Shown here: one piece after another, positions 52,159-57,825 of the stretch
Layout: every line of letters begins with the position of its first letter
Numbering within the stretch: position 1 is the first letter of the stretch
NCBI GenBank assembly: GCA_002493835.1
Contig: DLAA01000149.1
Coordinates: 19,248 to 77,072, forward strand
Direction of reading: 5' to 3'
Source: Lachnospiraceae bacterium UBA7060
GTDB taxonomy: Bacteria > Bacillota > Clostridia > Lachnospirales > Lachnospiraceae
DNA: 57,825 bases
The notes under the pieces: model-generated
What the model was told of the DNA's origin: nothing
Databases searched by the model: none
What the model saw: the letters and a program-made list of their open reading frames with translations, nothing else
Translations under genes and position numbers: made by a program

Positions 52159-54348
52159 TTATGTATTACTGTGCAGCTTCTCCTGCGGCATCCAGTGCAT
52201 CATCAACCTTTCCAGCTTAGTCTGATCAATAGGCTTGGCCAAAAAATCATCGAAACCAGCCTCAAGATACTGTTCCTTTGCACCCACAATTGCATTGGCC
52301 GTCAGCATAATTACCGGTACATCCTTACAGAGATTATCCTCCATCTGTCTCATACGGTGCATCGTCTCCATGCCATCCATTTCCGGCATCATATGGTCGA
52401 GAAAAATCATATCATAGTGCTTCTGCCTGATATGATCCAGACACTCTCTTCCGCTCCCCACATCCGTGATCTGAACTTTTGTCTGTCTTAGAAGACCGCA
52501 GAACACTCTTCTGTTGACGCGGTTATCATCCACCAGAAGAATTTCACCCTCCGGAGCAGTAAAACTCGCCTGATAAGTATGCTCTCTGGCTGCTCTCTTC
52601 GCCCGCTCCTGAAAGCTTCCGATAGGTTCCGCATCCACCACGCCCTGACGCAGATCAAAAAAGAATTGTGTCCCTTTCCCGTAGACACTCTCCACCTGCA
52701 GATCCGTATCCATCAGCCGAAGAAGCTGCAGTGAAATGTTCATCCCGAGACCTGTGCCCTCAATATCACGATTTTTATCTTCCTCAATACGCTCAAAGGC
52801 AGAAAACAGTTTAGGAATATCCTCTTGTCTGATGCCAATGCCCGTGTCACGCACCAAAAAGTGGAGCACCACATCCCCGCCGTCCCGTTTTCCTGAAACC
52901 TCGAGAGACACGGTTCCCTTTCTTGTATATTTCACTGCATTTGTCAACAGATTGGCGAGCACTTGACGGATGCGCAGATCATCCCCATAAAGTTTGGATG
53001 GCAAACCTGAATCTACCGTCACATTAAACACAAGTCCCTTTTCCTGGGCACGCAGAGAAAACATATTGTACAGATCATTAAGCATGCTGTTAAACTCATA
53101 CTCTGCGGATACAATCTCCATTTTACCGGACTCAATCTTGGAAAAATCAAGAATATCATTGATAATTCCCAGAAGAGCCTGCGCTGACGATTTAATATCC
53201 ATAGAATATTTTTTAACATTCTCTTCTGTGGATTCCCGCAGCACCATCTCATTCATCCCCAGCACTGCATTGATGGGAGTCCTGATCTCATGGGACATTC
53301 TAGCCAAAAATTCCGACTTAGCCTTGTTTGCCTTCTCCGCATTCGCCTTTAATATCTTCATCTCCTCAATCTGTTTTTTGCTCTGTGTGATATCCATAAA
53401 AACAATCGCATATCCGACAAGCACTCTGTTGCTCCAGATTTTATTTGCATGCACACCAAAGCTGTGGCCACCGCTGCTGTATTCGAAGTAATTATCACTG
53501 TCAAAAATTTCTTTTAAATTTTCTGTGCAGACACGCTCTCCCTTTTTATAACGGGTAAGCCCTTGTAACTGCTCTACCGCCTTGCCGTTCGCTTCCACAA
53601 ACCCACCGTCCGCATCCACGATCAATAAAGCCTCATCCATGGATCGGATGATTTCCTCATGAGCAGTAATCGTAATATCAAACACATGATTGCAGGCAAT
53701 CACGACCCCAAAGGCAATAATACCCAGCGCTTCAAATGCCGGCACAGCATCATATCCTTCTATCAGATGCAGATAATTACATGCAAACCCCAAAAGAGGG
53801 AAAATACTGCTGCCTCCTAACGCAAGCACATTTATGTTCCGCTTTCCAGCTCTTTTGTCTGCCTGTATCGTAAATGCAAAACTTCCAGCCATCTGAAAGA
53901 TCATCTGCAGCAGAAACACATAGTGAAGAGGACCCTTTTCCAGAATCAGATGGGGAAACATGCCTTCCTCCACAAAGGTAACACACGAATAATAAATGGG
54001 GGTATATCGATAACCCCAAATACACAGCAAAACTATCCCATCCAGAGCGAACATAATCCCCTCTAGTTTCTTGGGAATCTTACGACCGCAGTACCTGGCA
54101 GCAAACACAAACAAAAATGTGGTAATAAAAGCACCACCCATAAATTCTACCCGCACAGCGATCATCCCCTCGCCGATATCTTTGGAAAACAGTTCCAAAA
54201 GGTACCCCGCATTCTGAATTACGCCAAGAAAGCCGATGCAGAGCATCAGCTTGGAGAGTTCATTTTCACGCTGTCTCGTCATCAGAATCACGAAACCGAA
54301 ACATCCCAGAACCATAAAAATCTGGAATCCCACTAAAAAACCATACAT
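52159..54348 (-). CDS. Hybrid sensor histidine kinase with 7TM sensor and receiver domain
   Basis: The 729-residue kinase starts with an N-terminal region of about seven membrane helices (residues 1-220, 7TMR-HisK type), then a PAS-like domain (about 230-330: MDEALLIVDADGGFVEANGKAVEQL). Next are the HisKA dimerisation domain with SHEIRTPINAVLG (His353) and the ATPase domain with NLLTNAVKYTRKG, DTGIGIRQEDI and GTGLGMNISLQLL. A C-terminal receiver domain has acidic ILLVDDNRVNR and phosphorylated Asp651 in FLDHMMPEMDG. No output regulator is next to it, so the signal target is unknown; it could pass phosphate to a separate HPt protein. Confidence 0.93.
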   Translation of the reverse strand: MYGFLVGFQIFMVLGCFGFVILMTRQRENELSKLMLCIGFLGVIQNAGYLLELFSKDIGEGMIAVRVEFMGGAFITTFLFVFAARYCGRKIPKKLEGIMFALDGIVLLCIWGYRYTPIYYSCVTFVEEGMFPHLILEKGPLHYVFLLQMIFQMAGSFAFTIQADKRAGKRNINVLALGGSSIFPLLGFACNYLHLIEGYDAVPAFEALGIIAFGVVIACNHVFDITITAHEEIIRSMDEALLIVDADGGFVEANGKAVEQLQGLTRYKKGERVCTENLKEIFDSDNYFEYSSGGHSFGVHANKIWSNRVLVGYAIVFMDITQSKKQIEEMKILKANAEKANKAKSEFLARMSHEIRTPINAVLGMNEMVLRESTEENVKKYSMDIKSSAQALLGIINDILDFSKIESGKMEIVSAEYEFNSMLNDLYNMFSLRAQEKGLVFNVTVDSGLPSKLYGDDLRIRQVLANLLTNAVKYTRKGTVSLEVSGKRDGGDVVLHFLVRDTGIGIRQEDIPKLFSAFERIEEDKNRDIEGTGLGMNISLQLLRLMDTDLQVESVYGKGTQFFFDLRQGVVDAEPIGSFQERAKRAAREHTYQASFTAPEGEILLVDDNRVNRRVFCGLLRQTKVQITDVGSGRECLDHIRQKHYDMIFLDHMMPEMDGMETMHRMRQMEDNLCKDVPVIMLTANAIVGAKEQYLEAGFDDFLAKPIDQTKLERLMMHWMPQEKLHSNT

Positions 54349-54475
54349 ATTTGTGCCTCTATATCGTCATCGACACAAGCGCTCCTCAAAAACTGGAACG
54401 CCAGTACCTGACATTTTCATCCTACAAAAGCAGCCATGCATTTTACACACAGCTGCTTTTTGAGCCATTACCTTC

Positions 54476-54934
54476 TTACGTCATAGCATTTACCTGCTTA
54501 TACTTATACAACATCTCTGCATGGTTCTGCTCCTCAATCTGTATATCGGCAAGAAGCTTCCTCAATCCAGAATTGTCACAAGAAAAAACATTGGTGTTAT
54601 ACTCTCCCGATACAAGCTTCTCTGTACCAATACAGTCCGTGGCAAGGAAACAATCATGTTCCTTATCTCCCGCATTCGCACCGTCGCGGTATGTCCCTTT
54701 CGGTGCATAATCCTTTCCCTGCGTGTCATTGCAGTCGCATTCCGGCACATTGCCATGAAGCGCCTGACCAATCGACTGATAGTGCTTCTGCTCATCCTGC
54801 TGCAAAGTGCGGAACAGGCTTTGCAGCTCTGTATCCTTCGCCTGTGCGGCATATTTTTCATACTTTGTGATACAGGATTTCTCCTGAGTCTGCAGGTCAC
54901 GCAGCGCTGTCGTCTCTTTTTCCGTCAATATCAT
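54476..54934 (-). CDS. CotF-like ferritin-fold spore coat protein
   Basis: This 152-residue helical protein (ILTEKETTALRDLQTQEKSCITKYEKYA; FRTLQQDEQKHYQSIGQAL; GLRKLLADIQIEEQNHAEML) carries EQKHY and EEQNHAE pairs typical of a four-helix ferritin-like fold. It resembles the CotF/coat-protein family of Clostridia. ATG at 54934 has GGAG 8 nt upstream; a longer reading begins with a poor leader. A middle cysteine-rich segment (PECDCNDTQGKDY) may bind metal. A spore or stress role is likely but unproven. Confidence 0.75.
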   Translation of the reverse strand: MILTEKETTALRDLQTQEKSCITKYEKYAAQAKDTELQSLFRTLQQDEQKHYQSIGQALHGNVPECDCNDTQGKDYAPKGTYRDGANAGDKEHDCFLATDCIGTEKLVSGEYNTNVFSCDNSGLRKLLADIQIEEQNHAEMLYKYKQVNAMT

Positions 54935-55048
54935 GATCAATACTCCTTTCTTTCGGGCGTTGCAGCAGTATCCCATACACTCTCTGCCGTCCTCTGATCC
55001 AAGTATTGCCATTTGCCCTAAAATTCATTCACAAACATTATAATAGTT

Positions 55049-55077
55049 ATTATACACACTTCCAAAGGGGAACACAA
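55049..55077 (-). promoter_or_regulatory. Promoter candidate of the CotF-like gene
   Basis: The coding strand has TTGTGT, a 17-bp spacer and consensus TATAAT (55054-55049), about 115 nt before the start codon. The -35 is weak. Confidence 0.4.
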
Positions 55078-55112
55078 GCTCATAACGCCTATATTGAAAA
55101 TCTCCGTTTCTA

Positions 55113-55134
55113 TTTTATCAAAGCTGTGATAAAA
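55113..55134 (+). promoter_or_regulatory. Inverted repeat TTTTATCA-N6-TGATAAAA
   Basis: Perfect 8-bp arms lie 63 nt upstream of the PAS-GGDEF-EAL gene in a short divergent region. It looks like an operator for an unknown dimeric regulator; no such regulator is next to it. Confidence 0.5.
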
Positions 55135-55196
55135 TTGTAATATTAAAGCCTATATATCTGATTATTGACGCATTTTATCGAAAGGAGTCATTTCGT

Positions 55197-56858
55197 ATGT
55201 CAACTACTATTTTAGAGAACGAATTATTTGAATCCTTTGCAAACGCTTCTGATAATATTTACATTTATGTATGCGATATGAAAACAGACATATCCAGATG
55301 GTCCAAAAACACTGTGGACTATTTCAATTTGGAGGGAGAGTACATAAAAAACACCGGGCCAAAATGGATGGAATACATACATCCCGACGACCGCGCCGCT
55401 TACATAAAAGATATTGAAGCCGTCTTTTCCGGCGCATCCAATCGTCACAGCTGTCAGTATCGTGCAAAAAATAAATATGGAGACTATGTATGGCTAGAAT
55501 GCAAAGGGAGCGTCATTTCTGATGAAAATGGACAGCCTCTTGTTTTTGCAGGCCTTATGACACGACTCGATAATCAGAATAAATATGACCCGCTTACCCA
55601 TCTGCTGACAAGCTACGAAATGCAGAAATATGACTTCACCACAGGACACGGTGCCATCCTTCTGCTTGGCATCAATTCATTTCGTATGATAAATAACACA
55701 AACGGCTTTCTGTATGGCAACAAAGTATTGGTCGCATTATCCGAATATCTGGAACAGACTGCCGGAAAGGATAACCGTGTTTTTCGCCTTCAGGGTGATG
55801 AATTTGTCATTTTATCCCCTAATAGTTCCAAGAAAGAGCTTGGTAAACTTTTTGAAAACGTGAATAATCATTGTACCAATATCAGAGGTCTTAAAAGTTT
55901 TTCTGTCTCAGCAGGTCTTGTCTCCTATCCAGAAGATGGAACCGATTTTAACACGCTTATAAGCAATCTAGAGCATTCTCTGGAATATGCGAAAGAACAA
56001 AAAAATGAATGGATTGCCGAATTTTCGGACAAAATTTCTCAGCGGCATCTTCGTATAAGCCAACTCCATGAAGCACTGACGAAAAGCATACGCAATAACT
56101 TTAAGGGCTTTGAATTGTACTTTCAGCCCATACTTGACGCAAAAACGAAAAAAATTACAGAATGCGAATCTCTGCTTCGCTGGAAGACACCCGAGATACA
56201 GGATACTACCCCCTATGAATTTATTAAAATCCTGGAAGACAGCGGAGAAATCCGTGAAGTCGGCACCTGGGTCATGGAAGAAGCTCTGCGGCATGCCGCT
56301 TTGTGGCAGAAGAAATACCATGATATCGGCGTAAGCTTTAATGTCTCTTACATTCAGCTCCTTGACGGAGAGTTTATCAACAAGCTGATTGCAAAAGCGC
56401 AGGAATTGGAAGTAAATCCTCAGCTTGTTATGGTAGAACTTACAGAGAGCTGTAACGCCAGCGACACAGAAATGCTCTCTCTACAGTTTGGCAAGCTGCA
56501 AAAACTGGGCTTTAAAATCGCAATGGACGATTTTGGAACTGAATATGCCTCTTTTGGACTTTTGCATGATGTCAGCATGGACGTTTTGAAAATAGACCAG
56601 AAATTTGTGCGCGGCTTGATTCGCGAAGGAAATTTAACTGACATGGCGATTATTGAAAACGTGGTAAACATGTGCCGGCAGCTTTCTATCCAAACCATAG
56701 CAGAAGGAATCGAAACGGAGGAAATTCAAGACATTATCCGCAATATCGGCGTTTCCTATCTGCAGGGTTATTTATATTCCAAACCAGTCCCTGCCGTCAC
56801 ATTTGAACAGATGATTGAAAAAGAGCGGCAATGCCTTATAAATGAAAACCTTTTTTGA
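55197..56858 (+). CDS. PAS-GGDEF-EAL protein, probable c-di-GMP phosphodiesterase
   Basis: The 553-residue cytoplasmic protein has three parts: an N-terminal PAS domain (about residues 15-125, with WSKNTVDYFNLEGEY and YVWLECKGSVISDENG), a GGDEF domain (about 130-280) and an EAL domain (about 295-545). In the GGDEF domain the signature is QGDEF (199-203) and the metal-binding Asp is replaced (INSFRMINNTNGF), so cyclase activity is unlikely. The EAL domain keeps Glu324 in ESLLRW, ELTES, DDFGTEYAS, KIDQKFV and IAEGIETEE, so phosphodiesterase activity is plausible. GGAG precedes the start at 55197. It should lower c-di-GMP and so affect motility or sessile growth. Confidence 0.92.
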   Translation: MSTTILENELFESFANASDNIYIYVCDMKTDISRWSKNTVDYFNLEGEYIKNTGPKWMEYIHPDDRAAYIKDIEAVFSGASNRHSCQYRAKNKYGDYVWLECKGSVISDENGQPLVFAGLMTRLDNQNKYDPLTHLLTSYEMQKYDFTTGHGAILLLGINSFRMINNTNGFLYGNKVLVALSEYLEQTAGKDNRVFRLQGDEFVILSPNSSKKELGKLFENVNNHCTNIRGLKSFSVSAGLVSYPEDGTDFNTLISNLEHSLEYAKEQKNEWIAEFSDKISQRHLRISQLHEALTKSIRNNFKGFELYFQPILDAKTKKITECESLLRWKTPEIQDTTPYEFIKILEDSGEIREVGTWVMEEALRHAALWQKKYHDIGVSFNVSYIQLLDGEFINKLIAKAQELEVNPQLVMVELTESCNASDTEMLSLQFGKLQKLGFKIAMDDFGTEYASFGLLHDVSMDVLKIDQKFVRGLIREGNLTDMAIIENVVNMCRQLSIQTIAEGIETEEIQDIIRNIGVSYLQGYLYSKPVPAVTFEQMIEKERQCLINENLF

Positions 56859-56904
56859 CAGATCTGTGCCAAGACTAATAAACTCCTCAAAATGTTATCC
56901 TCTT

Positions 56905-56926
56905 CCGCAGGTTTTTCTTCCTGCGG
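56905..56926 (+). terminator. Short hairpin after the GGDEF-EAL gene
   Basis: CCGCAGG and CCTGCGG pair around an 8-nt T-rich loop, 46 nt past the stop. A few Ts follow only after GGGAGAACC, so it is a weak terminator candidate. Confidence 0.4.
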
Positions 56927-57013
56927 GGGAGAACCTCTTTTCTCTATCTACTTTACATGGCAGAAATATCTATTTCAATACCCATTACATTTCTCCCCTC
57001 CGAGTCATGAAAA

Positions 57014-57753
57014 TCACTGCCTGCTGTATATATCATATTTATTTTTTGCCAAAGAGCATAACCATTTTCTCTTTTCATTATCAAACGCCTGATAGTATGC
57101 TTCAATATATTCAACCCCTATATAAATAATAATAATTTCTACCTGTCTTTTATGTTTTTCATACTCTGCCTGTAATTCTGTCCTGCGTAAAGCGATATAC
57201 CCCACCGTAGAAGTAAACCCATGCTCATTCAATTTATTCATACTGTTTCTGTATGCCCCGGCTTCCACAATATCAATGCAGCAGTCCTACAGATACACGC
57301 ATTTTATCAGCTATTTCATTGTCTGTCGGCACTCTGCCTAATTCCTGCTCCAACTCCTGTACGGTTCTTGTAACGTGCTATTTTCTGCCTTGTGTGGCTC
57401 GGTATTCGCACCGTAGAGCCGCATTTTTCAAGATACCATTGTACAAACTGCCTTATCCAGTATTCCGCATAAGTCATAAACCGCACATTTGCAGACGTTT
57501 CATAATGCTGTACCGCTTCCCACAATCCAAAATAGGATTCTTGCAATAAGTCCTCCATAGCCTCATAGGCGGTATATGGCCTTATGAATTTCTTAATCAA
57601 TGGCAGATTGCTTTCATACAGTAATTGCATATAATCCGTTACAGAATAACCGTTCCTAATTTCAGAAACAATTTGTTCATTCGTCATTGCAATGGGCAGA
57701 AAAAGGCACTTACTACCTCTATGCGGCGTTTTCCTATAAAACCCCCACGGCAT
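57014..57753 (-). pseudogene. Sigma-70-like factor of integrative-element type, frameshifted
   Basis: Three frames join to one sigma-like protein. The first (57753 to about 57375) has MTNEQIVSEIRNG near residue 23, LLQESYFGLWEAVQHYE and the region 2 core FMTYAEYWIRQFVQW, then VRIPSHTRQKIARYK. The second (about 57375-57283) reads TVQELEQELGRVPTDNEIADK, typical of region 3. The third (to 57014) reads EAGAYRNSMNKLNEHGFTS and a charged C-terminus. Two frameshifts disable it. Such sigma-like genes belong to clostridial conjugative elements; the window edge may lie next to one. No intact partner gene is visible here. Confidence 0.75.
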
Positions 57754-57825
57754 GATATTTAGAACAAAAACAAAAGGCAGCAGTCCATTATGAACCCTGC
57801 CTAAACAATCCTTATTCTGCTTTCA

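Noticed and set aside
1..57825. CRISPR arrays, rRNA or tRNA genes
   Set aside because: No regularly spaced identical repeats and no cloverleaf or rRNA-like sequence were recognised by eye; the only regular array is the MraZ boxes.

Overview
The window looks like a chromosomal piece of an endospore-forming Clostridia member, most likely Lachnospiraceae. The pointers are a clostridial-type division/cell-wall (dcw) cluster with two class B penicillin-binding proteins, a spoIVA gene, AGGAGG-type ribosome binding sites, moderate GC content, many carbohydrate and amino-acid uptake systems, and remnants of Tn916/Tn1549-type integrative elements. Assignment to a family is inference from gene content. 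No rRNA or tRNA gene was recognised.

Region 1 (about 40-9,820, minus strand): the dcw operon, read from right to left as mraZ, rsmH, ftsL-like, pbp (FtsI/PBP2B type), pbp (SpoVD type), mraY, murD, ftsW/spoVE. Its promoter carries four AAGTGG-type MraZ boxes at an exact 10-bp period. murE and murF are not in the cluster. Region 2 (9,840-12,254): lgt and ychF, separated by palindromic repeats. Region 3 (12,370-15,420): a decayed mobile island with two truncated copies of one tyrosine integrase, an excisionase, a small unknown gene and a PIN-type toxin-antitoxin pair. Region 4 (15,419-16,790): a MATE exporter behind a MerR-type promoter (19-bp spacer spanned by a 9-3-9 palindrome).

Region 5 (16,998-21,241): a mannose-family PTS operon that also encodes a BtpA/SgcQ TIM-barrel protein, divergent from a GntR/UTRA regulator; the shared intergenic region holds a perfect 16-bp inverted repeat. 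Region 6 (21,446-27,874): a sugar ABC importer (two permeases and a binding lipoprotein, no ATPase) with its YesM/YesN-like two-component system. Region 7 (28,124-30,490): a polar amino-acid ABC importer. It is followed by a HAD phosphatase, a YczE-like membrane protein, spoIVA and a lactonase-like beta-propeller.

Region 8 (34,873-42,445): a gene for a secreted modular surface protein of about 2,520 residues. Its signal peptide is separated from the rest of the frame by a tract of ten G residues; nine Gs would restore a single open frame. This looks like a phase-variable ON/OFF switch, here OFF, or else a sequencing error in a homopolymer. Region 9 (42,600-47,190): an XRE-cupin regulator and the potABCD polyamine importer. 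Region 10 (47,235-57,753): an aldo/keto reductase coupled to an NhaC-type antiporter, a DUF4358-like lipoprotein, a PIN/NYN-like protein, an esterase, a hybrid histidine kinase, a CotF-like ferritin-fold protein, a PAS-GGDEF-EAL protein with a degenerate GGDEF domain, and a frameshifted element-type sigma factor at the right edge.

The strongest candidates for something undescribed are the poly-G switch in the giant surface protein, the RNA hairpin that covers the ribosome binding site of the SpoVD-type PBP (which also has KTA in place of KTG), and the PTS-BtpA operon with its large palindromic operator.
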